From Cynocephalus volans (taxonomy: Eukaryota; Chordata; Mammalia; Dermoptera; Cynocephalidae): 64,000 nucleotides of DNA. Below, one piece after another: positions 11,026 through 23,965 of the stretch (position 1 is the first letter of the stretch; each line of letters begins with the position of its first letter). Both the position numbers and the translations under genes were made by a program. Where the stretch lies: contig NC_084463.1 of assembly GCF_027409185.1 (NCBI RefSeq), positions 157,643,869 to 157,707,868 of the forward strand. Reading direction: 5' to 3'. Below the pieces are notes generated by a model. The model made no database searches. It worked only from the letters and a program-made list of their open reading frames with translations, and had not been told where the DNA came from.

Positions 11026-13030
11026 TCTTTTTCGTGACCGGCACTCAGCCAGTGAGTGCACCGGCCATTCCTATACAGGATCCGAACCCGCGGCGGAAGC
11101 GTCGCTGCGCTCCCAGCGCCGCACTCTCCCGAGTGCGCCAGGGGCTTGGCCCTAACCAGGCTTTTAAAAGAAAAAAATCGGCCCACCCTGTGGCGCCGAG
11201 GAGCACAGGGGACAGGTAGGCCTTTTCCTGAGCTTTCTTTCCCCTTTTTGCCTTATTTAGTCACTGAAAATTCTCAAAGTGAAGTGACAAATCAGCATTG
11301 GGATCTTGGATGGCTTTCTCAATGTCAAAGTCATTAGATTAACTGCATAATTAAATTAACTGGTATAAGAAAAGTCATGTTCACCAGTCCTTTGGCATTA
11401 TTAGTGGCAAGTTCAGAACCTTCTTGTCCCTGGTTAGTGGTTTTAAAAAGCCAAAAAGAAGAAATCAAAATTACCACCAGCTCTCTAGCATTGTTCAGAG
11501 TATTGTCTGATTGATTGAGAAAACACTGTTTGAATTCATCTACGGCGTTGGCAGTTTCATTATTTGGTATGAACTCTTGAAAAGAGTCTTTAAGTTGACT
11601 CGTAGACACCGTGGGATCAATTATATTTGCAATCACATCCTCAAGAAGTTGGCAGCCAGACCCTGAGAAGAAAGCAGGAGAAAACGGGCTCATTGCTGGA
11701 GGTGTGAGCCCACTGGGGGAGTCCTATGATGTCACTCATCTTCTTGCACCCACTAGAGACACTGATGACGAAGGACTGTGGTCTGTGTCTCGGGTCCTTG
11801 GTTCTAGGACAGTAAACTCAGGCTCTGGATTTAACCCCTGCAGCATCTGTACCCCTCCCCAGCCCAGCAGAGACAAACCCCATGCAAAGGGGCTTTATGA
11901 GGAGGCTGGAGAAATGACAAGCTCTGACTTGGTGGGACATACTCAACACTGTTTCCTCTGTCTTGGATGACAGTCGTGCCTTGGTTCACTGTTATCATTC
12001 AGAGCCTCAAGTAGGATTTCAAGTATCACAGAAGCATTGGGTCTGGAGCACTGTCCATTAACTCTTTTAACTCTAACTGTGGTCTGCATCGACAAGGAAG
12101 GTAAAACAGAACCTCCTGTTCATGAAGCGACCTGATGCGGCCACCCCTGAGGACGAGGGGACAAAGCTCGGGACCTGGATTCACGAGAGCTGGTTTGCTC
12201 CTGGGTCTGCATTTTTCCATTTAGTTGCCTGTGAGCAGAGCACCTTTTTACCCGTCTGCACCTACTTTGGGAACAAATGAGGGAGGGTATGCAAGTGAGC
12301 CTTGTCAGTTGTACAAAGCAGGCTACACATGTGGCCTGTTAGGGCTGTGCAGATTCTGGCCGTCAGGGCTTTGTCCTCCCTCTGGGTCTTTAATGCTGGA
12401 AGGAGACTCCAGAGGGTGTGAGTCCTCCCCAGCCTGCTTCGAGCACAAAGGGGCTCGGAGTTAATGTGCCCTCACAAGGGCTGAGATCAACGCTGGGAGT
12501 GCAGAGTGAGCCCCACATGGTGTGAGACACTGGGTCACACGCTGCAGCCTGAATCTTCTCTCCTGAGGTTTTCCCATTTCCTCCCATGTTTAAGGAGACC
12601 CGGGAGGGCCTCTTTCAGGAAACCCATGTGGACCCAATGCCATGGGTCCATCCTTCATATCTTTCCCTTGCCCCACTGAAATGTCTCATTCAAATACTCA
12701 ATCCTGAGTCTCATCCTGGTTTTCAGGGTAGCTGCACCATGGTGGGACTCCCTTAATGGGTATGAGATGCTCCATCCAGCTCCAATACAGGGGCACAGCC
12801 CATGAGGGAACCTGCTCTTTGACTGTCTGGAATTAATGGTGATGCTTAGGCCTATTACACCCAGACCCTTTGCACCGAGACTCACCTGTGCTGGGGCCTG
12901 GGAACTGGGAGATCTTGCCCAGGGCCCAGGAATCAACCCCCAGCTGACAGGCAGCCCTCTGTGCACAGAACTCACCTGCAGAGCAGTAGAGGGGGAGGGC
13001 GGCCAGCATGAGGACCACCAGCAGCTTCAT
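10464..13030 (-). CDS. SCGB2A2-like: Secretoglobin family 2A (mammaglobin-like), three exons, intact
   Basis: Coding exons on the minus strand are 12976-13030, 11475-11662 and 10464-10502 (55, 188 and 39 nt); all introns are GT-AG. Intron phases 1 and 0 and the 188-nt middle exon are typical of secretoglobins. The 93-residue product opens with a signal peptide (MKLLVVLMLAALPLYCSA), then SGCQLLEDV, and ends NSFWCKAF. Cysteines 22, 65 and 90 match the family's three inter-subunit positions. N53-E-T and N68-Q-S are glycosylation sequons at the positions used in human mammaglobin A. The family makes small secreted helical proteins that pair with SCGB1D partners and bind hydrophobic ligands in gland secretions. 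The length equals human SCGB2A2 (93); FKQC and SFWC look more like SCGB2A1, so the paralogue assignment is tentative. No lesion seen. Confidence 0.92.
10994..11152 (-). mobile_element. tRNA-derived SINE (CYN-like), short form, in SCGB2A intron 2
   Basis: Long T tract followed by a reverse tRNA-derived body ending at gcttggccc. The target duplication taaccaggctttt occurs at 10981-10993 and 11153-11165 without mismatch. CpGs are well kept, suggesting a young copy. It lacks about 30 bases next to the tail that the copy at 6358 has. It lies in intron 2, away from the splice sites. Confidence 0.85.
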
Positions 13031-13113
13031 GGTGAGGCAGCTGTTGTTGGCTGTGCAGGCGACTGCGGCAGGAATCAAGGACCTCGCTTTGGAGGTGAGC
13101 ACCCAGAGCTCCT

Positions 13114-13121
13114 CTATTTAT
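13114..13121 (-). promoter_or_regulatory. TATA-like box of the SCGB2A gene
   Basis: ATAAATAG on the minus strand, 84 bases above the start codon. This would place transcription start near 13085-13090 with a short 5' leader, as usual for secretoglobins. Confidence 0.65.
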
Positions 13122-13129
13122 TCCCCAGG

Positions 13130-14640
13130 CAGCCACCTTAATCCCTCCCAGGAATCAGGGAATGAGCCACAGACTCAACCTGGCACGGGACCAGGAAGGA
13201 ACAGCCTGCACTGGCGGGAGCCCAGCCAGTGTGTAACAGGCGTGTAGAAACCTCCTGCTTCCCGCCTCTTCCTTGGGGTCCTTCTCCCTTTGCTCTTCCT
13301 CGTCTTCTGCACCTGCTCCAGGTGCTCACAGCGCCCCCTGCATGAGCTGGCTCCACTGAGCAGCGGGCCTGCTGCAGTGCCGCACGCCGCCTCCAGGGGG
13401 CAGGCTCTGCTCAGCCACCGACTCTCACGTTCTGAAACGTGCTTGACGTTCTGTGTGGGTATTTACCGACATCTGCCCTCCACTGAAAGTCATTTCTATA
13501 AGGATTTTCTCACTTAGTAACTTCACAAATTCATCGTATTGTAAATGTGTTAATACGTGCATTTATTTCCTTGTTGTCTTTTCAGGGTTTTCCTTCCAAG
13601 TTGCTGAGGGCAGGCAGGGCTGCACGGTGGACGGTGCGGGATTCGGCTCATGCTCGTGTGGATTTGGATACTCGATGCACCATCTGGTCATGACGTGTCC
13701 TTGGGCAAGTTCCAATATTGTCTCTGAGCTTCCTTGGGTATGCGTGATCCCTTGTCGGGATGTCCTAAGGAGGACAGTCGCTCTGTGTAAGGATTCTATC
13801 ACACGGCCTCACATAAGGTGACCACGCATGAGTGGGGGTGTTTATCCCTCCGTCCCTCCATCCATTCATCCGTGAATTACTGTTGAGCTTGTCCCATGCA
13901 CTGGGCCCTGAGGCTACATGTGACAGAATCAATTAAAGGAACAAGGCAGAGCAGGCCCTTGCCCTTGTGCAGCTCACTTTCTAAACTGGGAGGCAGCAGA
14001 CAGGCACACACATCCATGGGGGACGTGGGGAAGTGGCAGTCACTGCTGTGGTCCTGTTATGGACTCGCAAGAGCAATCCCGTCAGAAGGGAGACCGTGTG
14101 ATTTATGGCCCACACTTGGACCCTTTGATGGTGAAAATGAACATGAGATGGACAGGATGTCAGGACAACAACACAAGCCAGGACTATTCTGACAACCTGG
14201 CACTGGTGTCAACTCCCTGTGAGGTGAACATATTTAAGCCCTACAAGAAATGGGACATAGAGAGGTCCAGACTTACCCAGAGGACACATCCAGTGAGTGG
14301 CTGAACCAGGCTATGAAGCCAGACATTCTGGCTCCAGAGACTTCTCTCCACTCTATTTACCTCTTTGGCTTAACCCTGAAGGACCTTCATATTATGGTTC
14401 AAACCTATCCCTGTGTCCTTGACTCCCACTGCTGTGCTGTGTGAACTCAGGGTTGATTCTGTAGGGGCCACAGTCACCTGCTAGAGGCCTTTGCTCCCCA
14501 TTGTCTCCCCTCCTCCACTGTGCCTGTCACTCTGGGATGAAACATGCCTCATTCCCTAAGCCACATCAAACACAGCCATGCCTGTGCCCTTCCCTGGCCC
14601 CTGAATCACCAGAATCTCCCCAGTCACAGGACCCCAGGGC
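13130..14640. other. Upstream flank of SCGB2A; possible old repeat
   Basis: No gene seen. Around 13840-14000 the words tccatccattcatccgtgaa and the following text resemble reverse-oriented ancient L2-type tails. The rest is unassigned. Confidence 0.35.
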
Positions 14641-14649
14641 TGTCCATGA

Positions 14650-16089
14650 ACATCCCTCTCCTGACATCTCCAGCACCCTGATTACTGGCCCCTGCTCTGT
14701 TCAAGGTCTTTGAACTCACGGCATGTGCACGTCTTCTTTCTACTATAGCCTGATATTAGGTGCTTAGTTAATATTTATGTAACTGATGTTCACACATTTT
14801 ACTTTTCTTACAAAGACTTTTTTAGTTGTATTACATGTTTTGTTAGTAGGTCTATTAGAAACATGAACCCACTTAAAATTAAAGTTTTAGCAAAAACACA
14901 CATCGGACTTCAGACTGAAATCAGACATCAGCCTGACATCCTTAGTGTGACAGGTAGTGACAAATAGCACCACCTTTTGTACTTTCCTGTGCAAATGAGG
15001 ACTTTGAGGTAAGGGAGGAAGGATGCAGGTGAGGAGAGGAGGTAGTCAGAGACTCTGTCATTCGTGGCCTGAGCCACCTCAGTGACCCCCTTCCCCAGTA
15101 GTGACTGATACCATGATATGATCTAACCAGCATCTGTCTAATGAGTTGGGATAGAGAGATGGATTTGGAAGTGGAATCAGAGTTAGGTGTGAGCCCCTGG
15201 CTAATTCTCCTTGGCTCCTTCACCCAAACCCTGAAAGTACACAACCTGCCATTTCCCTAAAATGTGTGTGGTTAAAAATGTTAATGCCTGTGCACACGTG
15301 ATATTTGACTTGATTCATTAGATGTATACATCAATATTGTTGCCAGTCAGAGTGGCAGAGGCTAAGAATTAAACATCCAACTGAATCCTGATAAACATCC
15401 TACAATGGTCAGACAGCTCCCCAGAAAAAGAAATAGTCACATCAAAATCAACGGTGCCATAGTGGAGAGGCCATGTGTGTGGAAATATTTAAAAGCTCTT
15501 TGCCTCGTACTGATACATCAGCAGTGCTAGCTGGCGTTGTCTCTAGTGCACAGTGAATGCAGCCCCAGGTACAGCAAGATCCCTGCAGGTGGGTGGGCAT
15601 CTTTGCCCTCCGATTTGTTGGACTCAGTCTCACCTCCATACCCGGGCCCAGGCAACTTTGCCCACCAGGAAGGTCTTGTCATCCTCATCCTCTAGGTCCT
15701 TATGACCCTACTCCCTTATGACCCTACTCAACCATCACTCCCTGCACAGAGCCTCCTTTCCTGGAGATGCACAGCTCAGAAGGACTTAGACTTCCATAGG
15801 CTTTTAATTTGTACAACAAAATATTCTCAGTGATATATATCTCATATCAATCTTCAGTCCTCTGTCTTGTCTCTTGTCATGCAACATGTAATTAATTATA
15901 TGAGGAAATCTATTATTTCTTTCAATGAAATATATCAAACTCCTTCTAACTACTTGGTGGATTTCAAGCTGACCTGAGATAATTTACAGCATCTTAACTG
16001 CTTTCCAGTAAACTATCACCCCACCAAATTTTTTCCATGATTTCTTCTATAACTCATTCCTTTCCACTTGTCTTCCAAAATCTCTTTCT
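14650..16089. repeat. Tandem array copy 1 (partial unit)
   Basis: It aligns by eye with 19850-21487, 29470-31130 and 44430-45640: shared words include aaatcagacatcagc, cccctggctaattctccttgg and tttacagcatctt. It is the most diverged of these copies, lacks the unit's earlier two thirds, and carries a deletion that removes the first half of the embedded MER5-type repeat. Confidence 0.75.
15345..15475 (+). repeat. MER5A-like DNA transposon fragment, array copy 1
   Basis: Contains gtggcagaggc, ttaaacatcc and atcctacaatggtcagacagct, words of the nonautonomous hAT-Charlie element MER5A. The left half is missing compared with the other array copies. Confidence 0.6.
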
Positions 16090-17320
16090 TCAAGGTTTAA
16101 TTTCTAATGTGATACAGGTGCAATGTGTGAGATAGAAAATGGTGTAGAATGGGTTGTAATGACAAACAGTCGTTCCTGCCTCTTCCCATCCTCACTATAA
16201 TGCCCATGTCACCTCTGACTTGTGTCAGTTTCTCCTGGTGTTTATCTTCATGGGTCTGAATAATTTGAGCACAGGTCTCTGGTCGGCATCACGTTCAGAC
16301 GTCTCTACTCCTGCGTCAAATCCTCTGCCCTGGACCCCATGCTTTTCTCTTTCTCCTTCTACTCCCTCCTTTGTGGAGGAAATCTTACACCACCTCTCGG
16401 AGAAAAGCTTGGTGGAGATAAAATAGGGGGAAATTTGCACATCTGAGTATATCCCTATCTTCATGCTTGAGTGACAGTTGGCTGATTGTAGAATTCTACC
16501 CTTATGGAATTATAGGGTGAAAACTCTATACATTTTCAGTACTGTTGCTTTGCATTCAAGCTGCTTGTGTTGATGCTATTTTTATTATTCATCCTTGGAT
16601 ATGACCTAGTGTTTCTTTTAGAAGAAAGGTCTTTAGGAAGATGTTACAAATTTTCAATGTGATGTTTTTGGATGGGGAATGAGTGGAACTTTTCAATCTC
16701 AAATCCTTCATTTTGGGGACATTCTTGTGTAATTTTGGGTGTTTTTTTCCCACCATATAGTTTCTTTCTCATCTGGAATTTGTAGTTGGATATCCTGCAT
16801 TGATCCTTTCAATCTCCTCCCTTTACCTCTATAGTTTTCATTCTTTTAAACCTACGCGTCTACTAATTTTTTTTCTTACTTTAGTTTGGTCTTCCACTCT
16901 TTTAGTAATATTTCCACCTGTCATACTTTGTTTTTCTGGACTTCTTTTTTGCCTTCTGAATAATTTTTAAGATGTCAAGAAGATGTGAGATCTCAGTAAT
17001 GTGGACTTTCTGAGATCCATGAAAGTGTCCCATGGGATGAAGCATCTGCAAGGCCCACAGAGCCTAGAACAGCCACCGAAGAGTTTTCTCAATTAAGATT
17101 TTCTTCTCCCCTTGTATTCCATATTTCTTATTCCCCAACACTGGAGGGGTCAGAAACCATGACTAGTCACCCTGTGGAGAATCAGTGGAAGCATCAAGAG
17201 AGAGAGAAAAGAGAAGCTTTATTTTAAGTCAATGTGAAGTTTTGATTGTTATACAGAACTGCATATCTACTTTCCAAATTGGCATATTGAGGTGTATTGT
17301 GGAGGAAAAAGAGAGCCACT

Positions 17321-18146
17321 TAAAAAACAATTCTCAAAAGAAGACATACAGATGGCCAACAGACACATGAAAGGAGCTCAAAGTCAATAACCATCAGGAA
17401 ATGCAAATTAAAACTACAATGAGATATCATCTCACCCCAGTTAGAATGGCTATTATCAACAAGACAGAGAATAATAAATGCTGGAGATGATGAAGGGAAA
17501 AAGAAGCCTCCTACACTGTCGGTGGGAATGTAAATTGATACAGCCATTGTGGAAAACAGTATGAAGGTTTCTCAGAAAACAAAATAAGTCTAACTTATGA
17601 CACAGCAACCCCACTCCCGGGTATATTGGCAAAGTAAATGAAATCAGCATGTCGAAGAGACACCTGAGCTCCCATGCCCATTGCAACAATATTCACTATT
17701 GTGAATAAATGCTCATCAATGAATGAATGGATTTAAAAACTGGGGTATGTATGCAGAATGAAATACTGTGCGGCTGTAAAATAAAAACAATCCTATCATT
17801 TGCAGCAACACGGATGGAACTGGAGGCCATCACGTTAAGTACAGTAAGCCAGGCACAGAGTCACAAATGCTCCATGATCCCACTTATATGTGGAATCTAA
17901 AAAAAAAAAAAAAAAAAAAAAGTGGTTCTCATGGAAGTACAGAGGAGAATATTGGTTACTAGTGGCAGGGAGTAGGGGAGGGAAAGAGTGTCAGGGGGAG
18001 GAAAACGGGTGGATTAACGGGTACAAAGCAATGCTGTCTGCACTAAATGAATCATTACACAGTGGATGCATGTATTGAAACAACACACTGCACCCCACAA
18101 ATATATACAAAGAAATGTTAAAATAAGAAAAAGAAAAAAATTAAGG
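17321..18146 (+). mobile_element. Old L1 3' end shared by array copies 2-4
   Basis: Encodes the end of L1 ORF2 in broken frames (ATGAGATATCATCTCACCCC, and the stretch before an A-rich tail near 17900). An imperfect target duplication, gagagccact at 17311-17320 and gagagccatt at 18147-18156, flanks it. The same insertion is at 27120-27870 and, in part, 33421-33915, but copy 5 lacks it. Confidence 0.8.
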
Positions 18147-19114
18147 AGAGCCATTGAAGGTTTGTTTAAGTAAGCACATGACTAAATCATAGCTTTGTTT
18201 TTAGCGTATTGACCATTTCCTTGAGTATAAGTAGATGGTAGAGGAAGTGGATTGACTAAGAGAGTCTAGGCAGAGACTAGAAAATCTTGTTGTGGAAAGA
18301 AATAAGGGGCCCTGCGTTAGAGCAGGAGTCAAGGGATTGGCAACAACAGTTGAAGTAAAGAAAACCAGCACAAGTAAACCCTTTGTACTTGCTAAAATCT
18401 CAATGTATTTTCACTTTCAAACAGAGGTTGATGCATGTAGACATCTTCAGCACAAAAGAAAAGAAGGATGTGAATCATGGAGAGAGCTGACAGCTGGAGG
18501 TGTCTTGTCTTAGAGGTGTCAACAGTGCTGGGAGAGGATGTCCGATGGGGGTGAAAATACAGGTCTCACTCCCATTTACAGTTCCCACCTGCTGCCACCC
18601 CAGTGCCCCCAGCCTGTCAAGTCTCACCTGGTCCCACCTCACATTCTTCAACAGTAGCTCCTGAAGAAATCGCAGAGAGCGGGAACCCACTGTGATTATT
18701 TTTACAACAGTAAAATCAATGAATGGGCTACAAACTCCAGCTTTGGAGAGCTAGAGATGTATCCAGAAATGTCAAAAGGTGGCAATTTTGCAGATGCGTG
18801 CAGGTCTCTAAGTCTGATGTGAAAGGCATGACTTCTACTTCCTGCTTCCACAATTCACTAGAAGTTTGCTGCTGCAGGAGTGGGGATGAGGAAATGTGGA
18901 CTGCGTGGGTTAAACTAGCAGAGATACTGATATGTTTATCCTGGATTCGGGCTTGGACTCTAAACAAGGGACCACTAGGTAGGGCATTTCCCATCCCCAC
19001 CTTATAACACTCTCTACCTTCTTGGGTTCTAGGGAGTGATATATGAGGCAGCACATGGAAACCTTCCAGCATAAGGCCCAGCACATAGGGGTTCTTAATA
19101 AATGGAAACTGTTA

Positions 19115-19240
19115 GTAGTGTTGAACATAATAGAAATAATTGCTAGTGTTCCTTGAGTACTTTATATTATTAATTTATTTAATTCAATCTTACATCAACC
19201 CTCTGATCTACATACTATGTCACAGACAAGTAAAGTGATG
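19115..19240 (+). repeat. MIR fragment in array copy 2
   Basis: Words such as aatagaaataattgctagtgt, ccttgagtactttat and catcaaccctctgat follow the MIR pattern. Equivalent fragments lie near 28765-28885, 34890-35010 and 48700-48740. Confidence 0.55.
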
Positions 19241-20639
19241 GAAACACTCAGATATGTAGGGATGTGTGTATGTGTGCATTTGGGTGTGTGTGTAAAAGCT
19301 TTTATTTTAGGTAGTGAGTGTCAGAGAGAGATTCACAGAGAAGACATGTGAAATGAAGCTACACATGAAGTTGTCAGCTGATGCAGGCAAGGAAGGATAG
19401 AGAGGCAGAAAGTGCAAGCGTGTGAGTCAACGTGATACATAAATGGTATATAGAAAGTTTTGGCTGAGCAGAGATTCCCTGGGTGAGCAGGGACATTTGG
19501 CCAGGGTTCTGTCCAGGAATGGGGTCTTGGAAGTCATTCTGCACAATGTCGGGACTTGGGATGTTGTTGTTTGGGCTCTCAAAGTGTTGCAAGAACTCCG
19601 ACAATCCTCTTGTTTACCAAACCTCTCATGTATACTGAATATGTATGTGATTCACACATTTAGAGACTATTTTATTTACTTTTTTTCCACTCGATACTCC
19701 ATTTAGAGAGTATTTTTAAGTGAACATATTTTCTTATGTAACTATAAATACAAATTAATTCCTAGTGCATTGTTAAGCTCATAATTACTGGTGTCTATTA
19801 TTGTTTTCAATCAAGAGAATATATAATAAAAGCAGCACTATGCTGTCATCTCCAGGACTCTGGACCAATGGCCCCTCTCTCTCTATCTATGCTCTTTGAG
19901 GGCACAAATGTGGTCTTGCCTTTATCTAACAGTCATATCCTAGGTGCTCAGTTAACTAGTGTGTAATGAATTTTCAAGAGCAGATATGACTTCTTTTGCA
20001 AAAAATTTATTGATTGTATTACATGTTTTATTACCAGTTCTATTTTGAAATATGAGCTAATTGAAACTTTGAGTTTTTGTAAAAACAGACTTCAGACTTA
20101 ATACTAAAATCAGACATCAGCATGACGTCCTGGGTGATAGCACCACCATTTATACTTTCCTGGATGAGGACCTTTATCAGGGAGGAAGAAGGCAGGTGAG
20201 AAGAGGAGGTAGTTGGAGATCTTGTTATCCAGAGCTTGGGCCACTTCAGTGACCCTTTTCCCCAGAAGTAAATGTTGCCATGATATGATGTATCCACGAT
20301 CTATCTAATGAGTTTGGATTTGGACATAGAACCAGAGTCAGATGTCAGCCCCTGGCTAATTCTCCTTGGCTCCTTCACCAAAACCCTGAAAGTACACAAC
20401 CTGCCATTTCTCTGAAATGTGCGTGGTTAAAAATGTTAATGCCTGGGCACGTGTGACATTTGACTTGATTCATTATATATCTACACCAATATCTATGACA
20501 GCGAGTTAGTAATTTTCCTTTCACTTCAATGCCAACATTTTCCTGGTAACTGTAATCAGCCCATGGTGGTGAGCCTCTGGTCCACAGGGGCATTACAAGA
20601 GGTATATGGGGAGCTTATGTAAAGTATCCCCACTGCCAG

Positions 20640-20875
20640 AGCAGTGGTTCCCATCAGGGGCAATTTTGACCTTCCCTGAAAACCTGTAGAACATCTGTCA
20701 ATGTCTAGAGTTGTTTTTTGTTGTCCCAACTGGATGGGCATGGTTGTGCTGTTGGTATCAAGTGCTAGAGGCTAGGAGTTAAATATCCTACTAAATCTTG
20801 ATAAACATCTTACGATTGTCAGACGGCTGCCCAGAAAAAGGGATATTTAACCTCAAAATGAAGAGTACCGCAGAT
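20640..20875 (+). repeat. MER5A-like DNA transposon, array copy 2
   Basis: Runs from gcagtggttcccatcagggg through tgtcaatgtctagagttg and aaacatcttacgattgtcag, matching the layout of the hAT-Charlie element MER5A. Copies at 30275-30525 and 45085-45325 occupy the same place in their units. Confidence 0.7.
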
Positions 20876-21487
20876 GAAAAGAGTATTGAAAAGAATTTGG
20901 CCTTGTAATGAAACATCAGCAGTGCTGGCTGGCCTCGCACCTCGTGCACAGTGAATGCAGCCTCACGGATGGCAAGATGCCAGCAGGTGTGTGGGCGTCT
21001 TTGCCCTCCTATGGGATGGACTCAGTCTCACCTCCACGCCCTGGCCCAAGCAGCTTTGCCCACCAGGAGGGCCTTACTTCCACCTTTCTGCCATCCTCAT
21101 CCTGTAGGTCCTTATGACCCTACTCAACCCTCACCCCCTGCACAGAGCCTCCCCTCCTGGAGATGCACAGCTCAGAAGGACTTGGTTTGAATTTCCAGAG
21201 GTCTTTAATTTGTCCAATAAAATATTCTTGGTGATTCATCTCACATTCCTCACTTCTCTGTCTTGCTTCTCATTTTTCAACATGTAATTAATTCCTTAAG
21301 GAAACCTGTTATTTCCCTCAATAAAATATATCAAACTCCTCCTAGCTACTTGGTGGGTTTTGAGTTGACCTGAGAAAATTTACAGCATCTCAACTGCTTT
21401 CCAGGACATTATCACCCCACTCACTTTTTTCCACAATTTCTTCCATATCTCTTTCCTTTTCACTTGTCTTCCAGCATGTTTTTCTTC

Positions 21488-23965
21488 AAAAATATAATTT
21501 TTTACTGACAGTTTTTTTACTTGAACGTAATAGATTATACATATTTGTGGGGTACAGGTTTGAATATCAATACCTGTGTACTATTTGTGGTGATCAAATC
21601 AGGATAATTAGTATTTTCACATTTATAAATTGTAATCAATCTTTGTGACCCTTAACCAATTTCTCGCTAACCCCCTCCCTCTCCCCCTTTCCCACCTCTA
21701 ATAACCAAAGTTCTGTTCTCTTTTTTTTGAAAGTTCAATGTATTATTGCGATTGCCTTTCTTTCTTTCTTTCCTTTTCCTTTTTTTCTTTTTTTTTTTTT
21801 TTAGCTCCCACTTACGAGTGAAGACATGCAGTATTTCTCTTCCTGTACCTGGCTTGTTTCACTTAACATAGTTTTCTCTAAGTTCATACATGTTGCTGTG
21901 AGTGGCAGAATTTTATCCCTTATTATGGCCTATTAGTATCCCATTGAGTGTATACACCACATTTTCCTTATCCAATCGACTGTTTGTTGGGCATTTAGGT
22001 TGGTTCCAACTCTTGGCTACTGTAAATAGAGTTGCAATAAACAAGAGTGCAGATCTCCCTCCAACATGACAATTTCCATTCCTTTGGGTCTACACGCAGC
22101 AGTGGGATTGCTGGATCGGATGGAAGTTCTATCTGTAGCTGTCTGAGGAGCCTCCATACTATTTTCCATAAGGACGGTACTGCTTTACAGTCCCACCAAC
22201 AGGGTAGGAGGGCTCCTCTTTCTCCACATCCTCGCCAGCATTTGTTATTCTTTTTGATAGTAGCCAGTCTAACAGGGGTGAGATGATATCTCAACATGGG
22301 TTTTGATTTGCATTTACCTGATGCTGAGTGATGTTGAGCATTGTTTCATGTGTCTGTTGGCCATTTGTACATCTTCCTTTGAGAAATGCCTATTAAGCTC
22401 ATTTGCCCATTTTTTAATTGGGTTATTTGGTTTTTACTGTTACATTGTTTGAGTTCCTTGTATATTCTAGATCTTAATCCCTTGTTGGATGCAGAGTTTG
22501 CAAATATTTTCTCCCAGTCTGTAGGTTGTCTTTTCACTCTGTTAATTGTTTCTTTTGTTGTGCAGAAGCTTTTTAGTTGGATATAATCCCTTTTTTTTTT
22601 TCCTTTGTTGCCTGTGCTTTGCGGGTCATATTCAGAAAGTCTTTGCCCTGCCCTACTTCCTGAAGTGTTTCCCCTAGGCTTTCTTTTAGGAGTTTTATAG
22701 TTTCAGGTTTATATTTGTGTTTAATCCACTTTGAGTTGATGTTAGTATGTAGTGAGAGGTATGATTCTAGTTTCTAGTTATCTAGTGATAATAATCTTAA
22801 TTATTTCTTTCTGTCTACTAATTTCAGGATTGGAATGCTCTTGTTTTTCTAGTTCTTTGAGATGTAGCATTAGGTTGCTTATTTGAAATCTTTCAATTCT
22901 TGTAATGTGTTTATTACAATAAACATCCCTCTTACTACTGCTTTTGCTGTATCCCACAGGTTTTGGTATGAAGTGTCTTTATTTTCATTAGTTTCAAGAA
23001 ATTTTTTATTTCCTTTGCAGTTTCTTCTTGGACTTGTGGGTCATTCAGGAGCATGTTGTTTAATTTCCATATGTTTGTATAGTTTCCAGAGTTTTGCTTG
23101 TTATTGATTTCTAGTTTTATTCCTTTGCAGTGTGAAAAGAAACTTGAAATGATTTCAATTTTAAAAAATTTGTTGAGACTTGATTTGTGATATGTGGTCT
23201 ATCCTGGAGATAATTCCATGTGCTAATGAGAAGAATGTATATTCTGTACTTGTTGGATGAAATGTTCTGTAGATATCTAACAAATCCGATAGGTTAAATT
23301 TTCTGTTTCTTTGTTCATTTGTTGCCTAGATGATCTGTCCAATGCTGAGAGGGGTGTTCAGGTCCCCAAGTATTATTGTATTGGGGTCTATCTCTTTTTT
23401 TTTTTTTTTTTTTTTTTTGGTCTAATAGTGTTTGCTTTATATATCTGGGTGCTCTGGTGTTGGGTGCATGCATATTTATGATGGTTATGTCTTCTTGCTG
23501 GTTAGATCCCTTTACCATTATGTAATGGCCCTCTTTGCCTGTTTTTATGATTTTTAGTTTAAAGTATATTTTATCTGACATAAGAGTAGATACTCCTGCT
23601 TGGTTTTGGTTTCCATTTATCTGGTTTATCTTTTTCCATCCTTTCATTATTAGTCTGTGTGTGTCCTTATGGGCAAGGTGAGTCTCTTGCAGTCAGCATA
23701 TATTTGAGTCTAGCTTTTCAACCAAATTGGTCAGTCTGTTTCTTTTGAGTGGGAAATTTAATCCATGTACATTTAGGGTTGTTGTTGAAAGTTATTATCT
23801 TATTCCTGACATTTAATCGCTTTTCATATGTTTGTTTTAAATATATCTTGCTCCTTTCTTCCCCTTTTATTGTTTGCTTTCAGTGTTCCTGTTTTTTTGA
23901 GGTGGTATGGTATAGTTTCTTTGTCTTTCTCACTTGCATATCTGCTCTACTGATGGTGTTTGTTC
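21488..23965 (-). mobile_element. L1 with internal deletion, between array copies 2 and 3
   Basis: Read on the minus strand, a pyrimidine-rich block (21660-21740) is the reversed L1 3'UTR. The ORF2 C-terminal region lies at about 21800-22790, and endonuclease-linker and endonuclease-domain sequence at about 22795-23650 (EGHYIMVKG and INMHAPNTRAP are readable in the frame 23315-23647). The reverse transcriptase core is missing between them, so some 2 kb has been lost. Sequence near 23700-23965 is probably the spacer before ORF2. Many stops; not active. Confidence 0.8.

Larger units (their letters stand above)
16090..21487. repeat. Tandem array copy 2 (full unit)
   Basis: The full unit comprises a first part (16090-17310), an L1 tail (17321-18146), a middle part (18147-19700) and a last part (19700-21487). 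Related stretches occur in copies 3, 4 and 5 in the same order and orientation. It contains ancient MIR, L2-like and MER5A-like repeats that were duplicated with it. No intact gene is visible. Confidence 0.8.

Noticed and set aside
18728-19084. 118-codon minus-strand frame repeated in other array copies (28455-28652, 48357-48590)
   Set aside because: Not conserved in frame between copies; the DNA resembles decayed MER20-type and MIR repeats.
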